Below are positions 32,075-39,965 of a stretch of DNA of 49,594 nucleotides, one piece after another; the first letter of the stretch is position 1, and every line of letters begins with the position of its first letter. A model generated the notes under the pieces. It searched no databases, was not told the DNA's origin, and saw only the letters and a list, made by a program, of their open reading frames with translations. Origin of the DNA: Chloroflexota bacterium (GTDB lineage Bacteria; Chloroflexota; Anaerolineae; Anaerolineales; VGOW01). Where the stretch lies: contig JACRBQ010000019.1 in NCBI GenBank assembly GCA_016213135.1, positions 1 through 49,594 on the forward strand, read 5' to 3'. A program made the position numbers and the translations under genes.

Positions 32075-32512
32075 TCATTCCAAATTCTCTAAGTCTGCCA
32101 AGTCTTGATGTCGCCCGGTTGCCTTCTTGTTCCGTTTGAGGTTATCCAAATCAATGAAGTTCGCCTTGATTTCGTCAATCTCCACTTCCACCCGCGAGGC
32201 ATAGCAATTCTCAAACTCGACGCCTTCAAGGGTCGTAAGGAGATCAATGCGGTTGGGCGCATAACCCAATTGAATGATCTGGTCTGGAACAAGGAAATCT
32301 TCCGCCTTCAAGCCGAGTGACCCAAAGCCAAACTGCTCGAGGGCCTTCACCACCTTCGCGGCATTGTCCGGGTTCATGGCAATCCACACATCCAAATCTT
32401 TGGTGTAACGTGGATGCCCATGAAACGCGACCGCATAGCCGCCAATCACCAAATAGCGAACCTGGTTATCGTTTAGTGACTGTATAAACTCTTTGAAGTC
32501 TTGGTTCAGCAC
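32075..32512 (-). CDS. Nucleotidyltransferase-fold protein (MNT/DUF6036-like)
   Basis: A 145-residue protein with the minimal nucleotidyltransferase motif: GGYAVAFHGHPRYTKDLDVWIAMNP, with GG in place of GS and two Asp in DLDVW. A third acidic residue is probably in NRIDLLTTLEG. Such proteins occur as one part of toxin-antitoxin-like pairs or near abortive-infection genes. It overlaps the small upstream gene by 47 bases, so the two are translated together. Composition is less GC-rich than the neighbours. It lies within the inserted island. Confidence 0.82.
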   Translation of the reverse strand: MLNQDFKEFIQSLNDNQVRYLVIGGYAVAFHGHPRYTKDLDVWIAMNPDNAAKVVKALEQFGFGSLGLKAEDFLVPDQIIQLGYAPNRIDLLTTLEGVEFENCYASRVEVEIDEIKANFIDLDNLKRNKKATGRHQDLADLENLE

Positions 32513-32663
32513 CGTACCTCCATTGGTGGTATTCGCGCCGGAGTTGCTCCAAAGCTGCTAGACGCGTCTGGTAGGACTGCTCTTGCCAATAGGCGAAGTC
32601 GCTTTTCTGACTGCGAATATGCACTTTGGCATAAGTCTTGGAAACGGTTGATTCTGTGATCAT
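32466..32663 (-). CDS. Small partner protein (65 aa) of the nucleotidyltransferase
   Basis: A 65-residue protein with the segment SYQTRLAALEQLRREYHQWRYGAEPRLQRVYTVTKR, a type I recall upstream of DUF6036/nucleotidyltransferase genes. It has a basic C-terminus and no cysteines. The start at 32663 is supported by a TAGAAT box seven bases upstream. It may be the second part of a toxin-antitoxin-like pair, but which protein is toxic cannot be told from the sequence. Confidence 0.7.
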   Translation of the reverse strand: MITESTVSKTYAKVHIRSQKSDFAYWQEQSYQTRLAALEQLRREYHQWRYGAEPRLQRVYTVTKR

Positions 32664-32670
32664 GGGAGAG

Positions 32671-32676
32671 ATTCTA
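32671..32676 (-). promoter_or_regulatory. -10 box TAGAAT abutting the small partner gene
   Basis: On the minus strand TAGAAT is followed by seven bases and ATG (32663), with no ribosome site: leaderless pattern. Confidence 0.5.
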
Positions 32677-32719
32677 AACGGCGGCTTTTAGTTTCGCACA
32701 TGCCATAGCGGCTCAACTC

Positions 32720-33991
32720 CTACTTCGGCTGATACCACCCCGCCGTGCGGTTGCTGCGCGCCAGCACTTTTTGCGCCACGCGCTGCACGTCGGCCACGGT
32801 CACCGCGCTCAGGCGCTCGATGTAATTCTCAAACCACTCGTAGGTGTCGAGGATTTCGGCGAAGCCGTACCAAAAGCCGAGGTTGCTCACGCTTTCGGCG
32901 CTGAAGGCAAACATGGCTTTGGCCTGTTTGATGGCTTTGGACAATTCGGCCTCGCTCACCGGCTCGCTTGCCGCGCGATCCAGCTCGGCGTCGAGGGCCC
33001 GTTCCACCTCGGCTAGGGTGCGCCCCTGCCGCACGGTGGCGACGATGGAATAAAGGTAGGGGTCCACGGTGGCCGAGAGTCCGCCGCCCACGCCCACGGC
33101 CAGTTCCGTTTCCACCAGCGCTTTGTAGAGGCGGCTGGATTTGTTGCTGGTGCCGCCGCCGAAGAGATTGAACGAGCTGGCCCCGGCGAGAATGGAATCC
33201 AGCACCACCATCGGATAGAAGTCGGGGTCGGTGGCGGCCGGGGCGTGGTAGCCCACTTCGAGGTAGGCGGTGTCTTCGTCGCCTTCCACCGTCACCCGGC
33301 GCTCGCCCTTTTGCGGCGGCTCGGGGCGGGCAAAGGGGGTGATGGGCAGGCCGCGCGGAATGCCGTCGTACAATTCCTTGATCCGCTTGAGCATGTGCTT
33401 CAAGTCAAAGTCGCCCACGGCCACGGCCACGGCGTTGTTGGGGGCGTAATAGGTGCGGTAGTGCGTGTGCAGGTCGTCGCGGGTCATGCGCTGCAGGTCG
33501 GCCAGGTCGCCCAGCGTTTCGTGATGGTAGCCGTGCACGGTGAAGGCCGCCGCCTGCAACTGCTCGCTGAGCAAAAAGGTGGGGTCGTTCTCGTGGCCCT
33601 GCCGCTCGGAGATGATCACCGTGCGCTCGGAGCCGACCTCTTTGGGCTGGAACAGGCTGTTGGCCATGCGGTCGGCCTCCAGCCGCAAGGCCAGATCGAT
33701 CTTGTCGGCGGGCATGGTTTCAAAATACGCCGTCCAGTCGATCCACGTCATGGCATTCCACACGCCGCCATCGCGCGACACGGCTTTATCCAGCAAACCG
33801 GCGGGGAATTTCCTGGTGCCTTTGAACATCATGTGCTCGACCCAGTGCGAGGCGCCGGTGAGGCCGGTGCGCTCGTTGCGCGACCCCACCCGATACCACA
33901 CCCACCACGTGGTCACCGGGGCCACATGGGCCTCTTTCAAGATCACCGTCATGCCGTTCTTGAGCCGGGTTTTGAGAATGCCGTTGTTCAT
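32720..33991 (-). CDS. M16-family zinc metallopeptidase, catalytic subunit
   Basis: A 423-residue M16B peptidase. The inverted zinc motif is HWVEH (His49, Glu52, His53), and Glu129 in VIISE is 76 residues after His53, the canonical third ligand. The FKGTRKFPAG and NAMTWIDWTAYFETMP segments are typical of processing-peptidase-like members. The C-terminal M16 domain contains the gatekeeping SSRLYKALVE-type motif. It pairs with the inactive subunit at 29551-30954, whose order on the strand (catalytic first) fits an ancestral bicistronic operon. The last 22 codons are duplicated at 31963-32044. ATG at 33991. Confidence 0.93.
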   Translation of the reverse strand: MNNGILKTRLKNGMTVILKEAHVAPVTTWWVWYRVGSRNERTGLTGASHWVEHMMFKGTRKFPAGLLDKAVSRDGGVWNAMTWIDWTAYFETMPADKIDLALRLEADRMANSLFQPKEVGSERTVIISERQGHENDPTFLLSEQLQAAAFTVHGYHHETLGDLADLQRMTRDDLHTHYRTYYAPNNAVAVAVGDFDLKHMLKRIKELYDGIPRGLPITPFARPEPPQKGERRVTVEGDEDTAYLEVGYHAPAATDPDFYPMVVLDSILAGASSFNLFGGGTSNKSSRLYKALVETELAVGVGGGLSATVDPYLYSIVATVRQGRTLAEVERALDAELDRAASEPVSEAELSKAIKQAKAMFAFSAESVSNLGFWYGFAEILDTYEWFENYIERLSAVTVADVQRVAQKVLARSNRTAGWYQPK

Positions 33992-34005
33992 GTAAGTCAC
34001 TAGCC

Positions 34006-34054
34006 GTTGGTTGTTGGTTGTTAGTTGTTTGCCAACAGCCAACAACCAGTTGCC
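34006..34054. repeat. Heptanucleotide tandem array 3, head-to-head inverted
   Basis: Units GTTGGTT, GTTGGTT, GTTAGTT (34006-34026) are followed by a degenerate unit and then AACAGCC, AACAACC (34034-34047), the reverse orientation of the same motif. The two halves can form a stem (34009-34022 with 34034-34047). It lies between the M16 start and the ugd stop. Confidence 0.8.
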
Positions 34055-34059
34055 AATCG

Positions 34060-35367
34060 CTACTTTCCGTTATAGCCGCGCCCGATGCCCCGGTAGCGGA
34101 AGCCCAGTTGGCCCATCTGCGCCGCATCGTACAGGTTGCGCCCGTCCACCACCGCGCTGCCGCGCATGCTGGCTTTGATGCGCTCCATATCCAGATTCTT
34201 GAACTCGTTCCACTCGGTGATCACCACCAGCGCGTCGCAGCCCTCGGCCAGTTCGTAAGGGTCATCCACCAGTTGCACGTTGGGCAACATGCGCCCGGCC
34301 ATGGTCATGGCCACCGGGTCGTAGCCCTTCACCCTGGCCCCGGCAATTTGCAGGGCGCGGGCAATTTCCAGCGAGGGCGCATCGCGCATGTCGTCGGTAT
34401 TGGGCTTGAAGGCCAGCCCCAGCAGACCCACCACTTTGTCGTCCAACTCGCCCAGCAGTTCGCGCAGTTTGTTCACCACCAGCTTGCGCTGATCCCCGTT
34501 GATGTCCATCACCGCCTGCAACAGTTGCGGGTGCTTGCCCTGCACCGAGGCCATGTGCGCCAGCGCCTTCACGTCCTTGGGAAAGCAACTGCCGCCGTAG
34601 CCCAGCCCGGCATCGAGGAACTGCTTGCCGATGCGCCCGTCGTAGCCCATGCCGGCGGCCACTTCCTTCACGTCCGCGCCGAGCGCCTCGCAAATATTGG
34701 CGATTTCGTTGATGAACGAGATTTTGGTGGCCAGGAAGGCGTTGGAGGCGTATTTGATCATCTCCGCCGTGCGCAGGTCGGTGACCACGATGGGGGCGCG
34801 GAGTGGCAAGTGCAACTGGGCCACTTTGTCGGCGGCGTCGGCCTCGAGCGAGCCGAGCACCGTGCGATGGGGATTCATGAAATCCACAATGGCCGAGCCT
34901 TCGCGCAAAAACTCGGGGCACGAGACCACGGAGAACGGGATGGGCGAGGGCTGGCTCTGGCGAATAATGTCGGCCACCCAGTCGCCGGTGCCCACCGGCA
35001 CGGTGGATTTGTTGACCACGATCAGCGGTTTGGTCATGGCCTCCGCCGTGGCGATGGCTGCCTGCCGCACGTACTGCAAGTCGGCCTCGCCATCCACGCC
35101 CTCGGGCGTGCCCACGGCAATGAACACAAAATCGGCGTCTTTCAGCCCTTCGGCATACGAGGTGGTGAATTTGAGGCGGCCGGCGTTGACGTTCCGCTTG
35201 ACCATTTCCTCCAACCCCGGTTCGTAAATGGGCAGGATGCCCTTGTTGAGGTTGGCAATGCGTTCTTCGACGATGTCCACGCCGGTGATGCGGTTGCCGA
35301 GATCAGCAAAGCACGTGCCCGTCACCAGCCCGACATAGCCGACCCCCACGACACAAATGTTTTTCAC
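34060..35367 (-). CDS. ugd: UDP-glucose 6-dehydrogenase
   Basis: A 435-residue UDP-sugar dehydrogenase. The NAD-binding motif GVGYVG (8-13), the substrate Lys205 / Asn209 region ([10 protein letters not shown]) and the catalytic Cys261 in [10 protein letters not shown] are present. [13 protein letters not shown] is the usual later motif. It oxidises UDP-glucose to UDP-glucuronate, a precursor of cell-surface polysaccharide. UDP-glucose is the most likely substrate, but other UDP-hexoses are possible. Confidence 0.95.
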   Translation of the reverse strand: MKNICVVGVGYVGLVTGTCFADLGNRITGVDIVEERIANLNKGILPIYEPGLEEMVKRNVNAGRLKFTTSYAEGLKDADFVFIAVGTPEGVDGEADLQYVRQAAIATAEAMTKPLIVVNKSTVPVGTGDWVADIIRQSQPSPIPFSVVSCPEFLREGSAIVDFMNPHRTVLGSLEADAADKVAQLHLPLRAPIVVTDLRTAEMIKYASNAFLATKISFINEIANICEALGADVKEVAAGMGYDGRIGKQFLDAGLGYGGSCFPKDVKALAHMASVQGKHPQLLQAVMDINGDQRKLVVNKLRELLGELDDKVVGLLGLAFKPNTDDMRDAPSLEIARALQIAGARVKGYDPVAMTMAGRMLPNVQLVDDPYELAEGCDALVVITEWNEFKNLDMERIKASMRGSAVVDGRNLYDAAQMGQLGFRYRGIGRGYNGK

Positions 35368-35420
35368 AGCGCGATCCCTTTCATGTTAATGAAGTGCGCC
35401 GCGATCATACCACAGGGAAG

Positions 35421-35490
35421 TTGGCGGCTGGCGGTTGGCAGCTGGGTGGGCGCTGATGGCTAACCGCCAACGGCCAACGACCGACAGCCG
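35421..35490. repeat. Heptanucleotide tandem array 4, head-to-head inverted
   Basis: Degenerate units of the TTGGCGG type (four, 35421-35448) are followed by a 14-base centre and by the inverse type ACCGCCA, ACGGCCA and two further units (35463-35490). The halves can pair. It fills the divergent space between ugd and the CopD-like gene and ends three bases before the latter's -10 box. Confidence 0.75.
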
Positions 35491-35493
35491 TTA

Positions 35494-35499
35494 TATAAT
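35494..35499 (+). promoter_or_regulatory. -10 box TATAAT abutting the CopD-like gene
   Basis: TATAAT ends six bases before the ATG at 35506, with no ribosome site. Leaderless pattern. The inverted heptamer array lies directly upstream, in the -35 region. Confidence 0.6.
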
Positions 35500-35505
35500 C
35501 CCCGC

Positions 35506-36012
35506 ATGGTCAACTGGGTCATTGCCGCATCTTTCTTTGTTCACATGGTTGCCACCGTGGTCTGGGTGGGGGGCATCACCCTGATGGCGCTGGTGGTGTA
35601 CCCCGGCGTGCGCCGGGTGCTGGGGGCCGGACCGCAGGCCGGCGCGGTGATGGCCGAACTGCACCGCCGCTTTTCGCCGCTGGCGATGATTTCACTGGCG
35701 GCGCTGGGGGTCACCGGGCTGGCGCAGATGTCGGTGAACACGCACTACAACGGCTTTCTGCAAATCAACAACAGTTGGGCGGTGGCGCTGCTGCTCAAGC
35801 ACATGGCCTATTTGGCGATGGCCGGGCTGGGGGCGTACTCCGTGTGGGGGATCACTCCGGCGCTCAACCGGCTGGCGATGCTGGAGGCCAAAGGCAAACC
35901 GGCGGGCGAGGCGCTGGACGCCCTGCGCCGGCGCGAGGAACGGTTGAACCGGATAAATTTTGTCTGCGCGTTGGTGGTGCTGTTTTTCACGGCGGTGGCG
36001 CGGGCGGTGTGA
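35506..36012 (+). CDS. CopD-like four-helix membrane protein
   Basis: A 168-residue protein with four predicted membrane helices. FFVHMVATVVWVGGITLMALVVYP and the later LLKHMAYLAMAGLGAYSVW have the spaced His/Met residues seen in CopD and related membrane proteins. ALNRLAMLEAKGKPAGEALDALRRREERLNRIN is a cytoplasmic helical loop. CopD members take part in copper uptake or in haem-related electron transfer; the assignment here is by membrane pattern and is tentative. Divergent from ugd; a double-hairpin repeat follows the stop. Confidence 0.75.
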   Translation: MVNWVIAASFFVHMVATVVWVGGITLMALVVYPGVRRVLGAGPQAGAVMAELHRRFSPLAMISLAALGVTGLAQMSVNTHYNGFLQINNSWAVALLLKHMAYLAMAGLGAYSVWGITPALNRLAMLEAKGKPAGEALDALRRREERLNRINFVCALVVLFFTAVARAV

Positions 36013-36033
36013 AGTATCTTCTCAAAATCGTGG

Positions 36034-36078
36034 GGGCGAACCTGCGTGTTCGCCCAGGGCAGACACATAGGTCTGCCC
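36034..36078. repeat. Double-hairpin repeat after the CopD-like gene
   Basis: GGGCGAAC (36034-36041) / GTTCGCCC (36048-36055) and GGGCAGAC (36057-36064) / GTCTGCCC (36071-36078) form two adjacent 8-bp stems. It lies between the convergent CopD-like and FAD-oxidoreductase genes. Such paired stems recur in Chloroflexota-like intergenic DNA. Confidence 0.65.
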
Positions 36079-36107
36079 CCACCCCAATTTGTTGAGATGA
36101 TACGTCT

Positions 36108-37433
36108 CTACAATTGCCCCGTGTCGTCCAGCGCTTCGAGCCATTCCAAATAGGCCGGGTCGTCGTAGCGGTTGGGGGCAAAGGCGGAGGCGTAATCGGG
36201 CAGTGGGTCGTCGCTGAGGTGGGCGGCCAGCAAATCGGCGGCGCCGCACGCGGCCATGAGACCGTAGCCCGATAGCGCGCCCAGCACGTGCGCGCCGGGG
36301 ATGGGCAGCGGCCCGATGAGCGGGCGGTTCTCGCGAGTCTTTGTGTAGTAGCCGCCGTCGAGGTTGGGACGGGGGGCGTGGCCGAGGTAGGCCTGCAGGC
36401 CGGGCAGCATGGTGGTCAGCCCGCGCAGCACAATATCGGGGAACGAGGGGTCGAACTGCGGCGGGAAGAGCGGCTCGACCGGGCGGGCGTCGTAAGCCCA
36501 GAGCATGAGAGCGTGCCGGCTGCCTTCGGGCCGGGTGTGCACGCCGGGCGGAAAGCTGCCCAGCATCCATTGCGTGTCGGGCGACTCGGCCAGGAAGTCG
36601 CGCTCCTCGGGCGACCACGGCAGGGTTTGCGGGTCGGCCCAAATGAGGAAGGGCGCGTCGCGCGGGATGACGCCGAGAGAATCGGCGAAGGCCAGTTTGG
36701 CGTGCCGCTCGGAATAGACGGGCAGGATGAGGCCGAGCATGGTTCCCACGCGCGGCAGCAGCGGCCCGGCGGCGAGAATCAAAGTGTCCGTGGCTATCCG
36801 TTCGCCGTTGGCGAGGAGGAGTCCACGGATTTTTTCTTTGGCGTCTATGGCCTCCACCCGGGCGGGGATGAGTTCAACGCCGCCCGCGCGGGCGCGTTCC
36901 CACAAATACATCCCCAATTGCTGGCCGCTGAACCACCCGGCGCGGCGGGCGTGCAGCACGGCCACGGCGCGCTCGGTGAGGTAGGGGAAGTGCCAGCGGA
37001 TGAGGGCGGGATCGGTGAGCAGGTCGGCGCCGTCGGGCTGATCCTCGAAACCGTGCGGCGGAGCCGGTGTGTAGCCGCCGGTGCGAAGGATACCCGCGCC
37101 GTGCAGGGCCGCTTGCTCGGCGGCGCGATGGAAGCGTTTGACGCGCCGGGGGTTGGCGGTGGCGTACACGTAGCCTCGGCGGTTGAGTTGGAAGCGGTTG
37201 CCGCTCCGGCGGGCGAGGTCTTCCATGAGATCGATGCTGCGGTTCATCAGACCGACCATGGCCGGGTCGGGCCACCAGTTGCGGTAGCACTCGGTGGATT
37301 TGTCGCTGGTGAGGGTGAGGGGCGGGCGGTCGTCGAGGACGACGATGCGCTTGTGACCGCGCTGCACGAGGGCGTGCGCGGCGGCGATGCCGGCGATGCC
37401 TGCACCGCAGATGGCGATGTCGGCGGTCTTCAT
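36108..37433 (-). CDS. FAD-dependent oxidoreductase (DAO-type)
   Basis: A 441-residue flavoprotein. The dinucleotide motif ICGAGIAGIAAAHAL (GxGxxG at 10-15) is at the N-terminus, and the C-terminal GALSGYGLMAACGAADLLAAHL matches the second FAD contact of D-amino-acid-oxidase-like enzymes. It probably oxidises an amine or amino acid; the substrate cannot be told. The start is 18 bases upstream (in transcription order, downstream) of the dapA-family gene end, so the two may form an operon in which the lyase comes first. Confidence 0.85.
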   Translation of the reverse strand: MKTADIAICGAGIAGIAAAHALVQRGHKRIVVLDDRPPLTLTSDKSTECYRNWWPDPAMVGLMNRSIDLMEDLARRSGNRFQLNRRGYVYATANPRRVKRFHRAAEQAALHGAGILRTGGYTPAPPHGFEDQPDGADLLTDPALIRWHFPYLTERAVAVLHARRAGWFSGQQLGMYLWERARAGGVELIPARVEAIDAKEKIRGLLLANGERIATDTLILAAGPLLPRVGTMLGLILPVYSERHAKLAFADSLGVIPRDAPFLIWADPQTLPWSPEERDFLAESPDTQWMLGSFPPGVHTRPEGSRHALMLWAYDARPVEPLFPPQFDPSFPDIVLRGLTTMLPGLQAYLGHAPRPNLDGGYYTKTRENRPLIGPLPIPGAHVLGALSGYGLMAACGAADLLAAHLSDDPLPDYASAFAPNRYDDPAYLEWLEALDDTGQL

Positions 37434-37451
37434 CGGACGCGGAGAGGGCGG

Positions 37452-38372
37452 TTAGTATTCGGCGAGCAGCCCGGCGGTTTGCAGTTCGGCGAGAACGCGC
37501 TCTTCAACGTCGCGCGACAGGGGCACAAGCGGCGGGCGCACCGGCCAGTGCGGGAAGCGGTTGAGGCGAGAGAAGAGGGCTTTGAGGGTGGCGGAGGCGG
37601 GCGGGTAGCGGTTGCTGATGGCCCGGGCGGCTTGCAACCGGGCGTAAGCTCCGGGAGCCGTCGTGCCCTGTTGGTGGGCATCCCACACGGCGCGCAGGTC
37701 GGGCGAGAAGAGGTTGGCGAGGGCGGTGATGCATCCCCCGGCCCCGGCTTGCAGAGCGGGCTGGGACAGGGAGTCGGTGCCGTTGAAAATGAGGAGGTCG
37801 TTCCCGAATCGCCGGCCGAGTTGGGTGGCGAAGTCGAGGTCGGCGGAGGAATCTTTCAGGCCGGCGAATTGCTTGGGGAAGGCGTCGTGGAGGCGGGCGA
37901 TGAGGTCGAGCGAGAGGCCCACGCCGGAGACCGCCGGGATGTGATAGGCAAATAGGAGTCCGTCGGCCGGGACGGCGCGGCGGATGACTTCGGCGAACCA
38001 GGCGAACAGCCCGTCGTCGGTGACTTTGCGGTAGTAGTAAGGTGGCAGGACGACAACGCCGTCGAGGCCGACGTCGAAGACGGCGCGGGTGTTGGCGATG
38101 GTTTCTTCGAGGCTGGGGGTGCCGGTTCCGGCGAGCAAGTGAAAGTCGGGATGGGCCTGCCGTATTTGCAGGGCGGCGCGGCAGATGTCGCGCCGTTCGG
38201 GGAAGGAGAACGAGGGGCCTTCGCCGGTGGTGCCGAGCAGCAGCGCGCCGTGGCAGCCCCGGCGGGCCAGATGGTCCAGTACCGGGGCGATGGCCGGCAG
38301 GTCTATCGAATAGTTGGGGTACAGCGGGGTGATGGCGGCGACGTAAACGCCGGCGAGGGGGTGGGTAGTCAT
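37452..38372 (-). CDS. Dihydrodipicolinate synthase-family lyase
   Basis: A 306-residue (beta/alpha)8 enzyme of the DapA/NanA family. GTTGEG at 47-52, Tyr143 in FAYHIPA and the Schiff-base Lys173 in FAGLKDSS are all present. Members condense or cleave pyruvate with an aldehyde (dihydrodipicolinate, sialic acid, keto-deoxy sugars). The neighbouring FAD oxidoreductase rather than lysine genes suggests a catabolic member (for example an amino acid or sugar acid route), which is inference. A TATAAT box abuts the ATG. Confidence 0.88.
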   Translation of the reverse strand: MTTHPLAGVYVAAITPLYPNYSIDLPAIAPVLDHLARRGCHGALLLGTTGEGPSFSFPERRDICRAALQIRQAHPDFHLLAGTGTPSLEETIANTRAVFDVGLDGVVVLPPYYYRKVTDDGLFAWFAEVIRRAVPADGLLFAYHIPAVSGVGLSLDLIARLHDAFPKQFAGLKDSSADLDFATQLGRRFGNDLLIFNGTDSLSQPALQAGAGGCITALANLFSPDLRAVWDAHQQGTTAPGAYARLQAARAISNRYPPASATLKALFSRLNRFPHWPVRPPLVPLSRDVEERVLAELQTAGLLAEY

Positions 38373-38378
38373 GGGGAT

Positions 38379-38384
38379 ATTATA
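38379..38384 (-). promoter_or_regulatory. -10 box TATAAT abutting the dapA-family gene
   Basis: On the minus strand TATAAT is followed by ATCCCC and ATG (38372), with no ribosome site: leaderless pattern. Confidence 0.6.
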
Positions 38385-38408
38385 CGACGAAGGCGGCTCG
38401 CGAGAATC

Positions 38409-38435
38409 AAAAAGCGCAGGGGATGCCCCCTGCGC
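38409..38435 (-). terminator. Rho-independent terminator of the RRM gene
   Basis: GCGCAGGGG (38414-38422) and CCCCTGCGC (38427-38435) are perfect 9-base arms; on the minus strand a TTTTT run follows (38413-38409). Confidence 0.85.
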
Positions 38436-38465
38436 CAGGGTGTAGCGGGGTGGTGCGAGGCCGGG

Positions 38466-38834
38466 CTAAAAGCGCCGGCCGTCGTTCTTGCCGCCGGGGC
38501 GAGGGCCGCGCTTGCTGCCGCGATTGGCGCCGCCGCCCTCGTGCCGTGGGCCGCCGAAGCGGCTGCCGCCGCCGGCAAAGCGGTCGGGCTGGGGGCGGGC
38601 TTCGCTCACTTTGATGTTGCGGCGGTCGACTTCGCGCCCGTCGAGTTGGGTGACGGCCTTGCGGGCGTCCTCTTCGGTTTGCATTTCAATGAAGGCAAAG
38701 CCTTTGGAGCGGCCGGTGTCGCGGTCGGTGATGACGGCGACGGAGGCCACGGGGCCCACTGTGGCAAACAGTGCTTGCAACGTGTCTGAGGTGGTGTCGT
38801 AATTGAGGTTGCCGACGAACAGTTTATTGGTCAT
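38466..38834 (-). CDS. RRM-type RNA-binding protein with Gly/Arg-rich tail
   Basis: A 122-residue protein: an RRM domain (2-80) with RNP2 LFVGNL and RNP1 KGFAFIEM, and a Gly/Arg-rich tail (about 85-122) that probably adds non-specific RNA contacts. Bacterial Rbp-type proteins of this kind are found in cyanobacteria and Chloroflexota-like bacteria, where some are induced by cold. The 212-base space upstream could hold a regulatory leader, although I see no clear structure in it. A strong terminator follows. Confidence 0.92.
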   Translation of the reverse strand: MTNKLFVGNLNYDTTSDTLQALFATVGPVASVAVITDRDTGRSKGFAFIEMQTEEDARKAVTQLDGREVDRRNIKVSEARPQPDRFAGGGSRFGGPRHEGGGANRGSKRGPRPGGKNDGRRF

Positions 38835-38990
38835 TAAAGGGGCCCTTGAAAAAAATAATCCTGCCCGGAGTGCCGAGTAGGAGTTGTGCCATGCAGAAGT
38901 CTTTCGGCGTTCAGCGCACCCACTTTACCAGATCGGGTAAATGAAGTCAACAACGGGTTTGCCTGAGATGCGCGGCGGAGCCATCGGGCG

Positions 38991-39036
38991 TATAATTTTC
39001 ACCAATCGGGCACTATCACTCAATCACTCACTCACG
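38991..39036 (+). promoter_or_regulatory. -10 box and TCACTCA-rich leader of the aquaporin gene
   Basis: TATAAT at 38991-38996 suggests a start near 39003. The leader contains ATCACTC at 39015-39021 and 39023-39029 and ACTCAC beyond; the same CACTCAT-type word, inverted, forms array 1 at 26571. No good -35 box is seen. Confidence 0.5.
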
Positions 39037-39045
39037 GAGGACACT

Positions 39046-39753
39046 ATGAACGAACATCTCAAACCTGCTTTGGCCGAATTGGTGGGCACGTTCACGCTGG
39101 TGTTTATCGGCGCGGGCGCGGGGGCGTTGGCGGCAACCAACGGCGGCGGCATTGTGGCCGTGGCGCTGGCCCACGGGCTGGCGCTGATGGTGGCCGTTTA
39201 TGCGCTGGGGGCCGTTTCGGGGGCGCACGTGAACCCGGCGGTGACGATCAGTCTGGCGCTGACCGGCAAGGTGAAGTGGGACCGGGCCGCGTTTTACGTG
39301 GCGGCCCAGTTGATCGGCGGGGCGCTGGCGGCGTATCTGCTCGCCTACGTGGTCGGCCCGAGCGGTGACGTCGGCGGGCTGGGCGCAACTGTCGGCAGTT
39401 TGACGGCAAGCGATCCGCTCAAGACGATGGCGCTCGAGGCAGTGCTGACGTTTTTCCTCGTGATGGCGGTGTACGCCAGCGGGGTGGCCGGCCGCAACGG
39501 CAATTTGGCCGGGGTAGCCATTGGCCTGGTGTTGACAATGGATATTCTGATGGGCGGGTCGCTGACCGGGGCCAGCATGAACCCGGCGCGCACCTTTGGC
39601 CCGGCGCTGGCCACTGGACATCTCGAATATTGGTGGTTGTATATCGTGGGGCCGGTGGTGGGCGGCGCGGCGGCGGCGTTCCTCTACGACCGTGTGTTTA
39701 TGCCCATGCCGGAGGCGAAGAACAGCCAACCCCAGAGCAAAGGGAAGAAGTAG
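39046..39753 (+). CDS. Aquaporin / glycerol facilitator (MIP family)
   Basis: A 235-residue six-helix channel. The two NPA signatures are GAHVNPAVTISL and GASMNPARTFGPAL. PxxR-type residues following the second motif favour water over glycerol selectivity, but the selectivity filter cannot be fully judged by eye. CGGAGG stands 6 bases before the ATG. It conducts water or small neutral solutes across the inner membrane. It stands alone. Confidence 0.95.
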   Translation: MNEHLKPALAELVGTFTLVFIGAGAGALAATNGGGIVAVALAHGLALMVAVYALGAVSGAHVNPAVTISLALTGKVKWDRAAFYVAAQLIGGALAAYLLAYVVGPSGDVGGLGATVGSLTASDPLKTMALEAVLTFFLVMAVYASGVAGRNGNLAGVAIGLVLTMDILMGGSLTGASMNPARTFGPALATGHLEYWWLYIVGPVVGGAAAAFLYDRVFMPMPEAKNSQPQSKGKK

Positions 39754-39783
39754 AGGCGTTCTCCCACGGATGAATCAACCGGG

Positions 39784-39888
39784 CGGCCGGCGTGAGCGCC
39801 TCGAGCAGTACGATGCGCCGCGCTTGCGGGCGGGTGGCGCCCACGGCGCGCAACATGCCGATTTCGCGCGTGCGCGGGAGGCGGGACT
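39784..39888 (-). pseudogene. Decayed tail of an FtsX/MacB-type ABC permease
   Basis: The minus strand reads RTREIGMLRAVGATRPQARR followed by IVLLEALTPA, which is the conserved C-terminal signature of FtsX-domain permeases, but no start and no N-terminal part of the gene exists, and the frame runs on into unrelated sequence. It is a relic of an ABC transporter gene. Confidence 0.7.
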
Positions 39889-39965
39889 GAAGTAAACTAT
39901 CATCGATTTAGTGCCTGCGCCGGCGACAGATTCGGTTTGACTTTTATCCACTCGAGGTGAACATC

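Noticed and set aside
36288..37955. 555-codon plus-strand open frame opposite the FAD oxidoreductase and dapA-family genes
   Set aside because: It spans two well-supported genes on the other strand and has Gly/Val/Glu-rich antisense composition.
39010..39036. TCACTCA repeats before the aquaporin as a fifth heptamer array
   Set aside because: Spacing is mixed (7 and 8 bases) and only two exact units exist, so it was recorded as a leader feature only.
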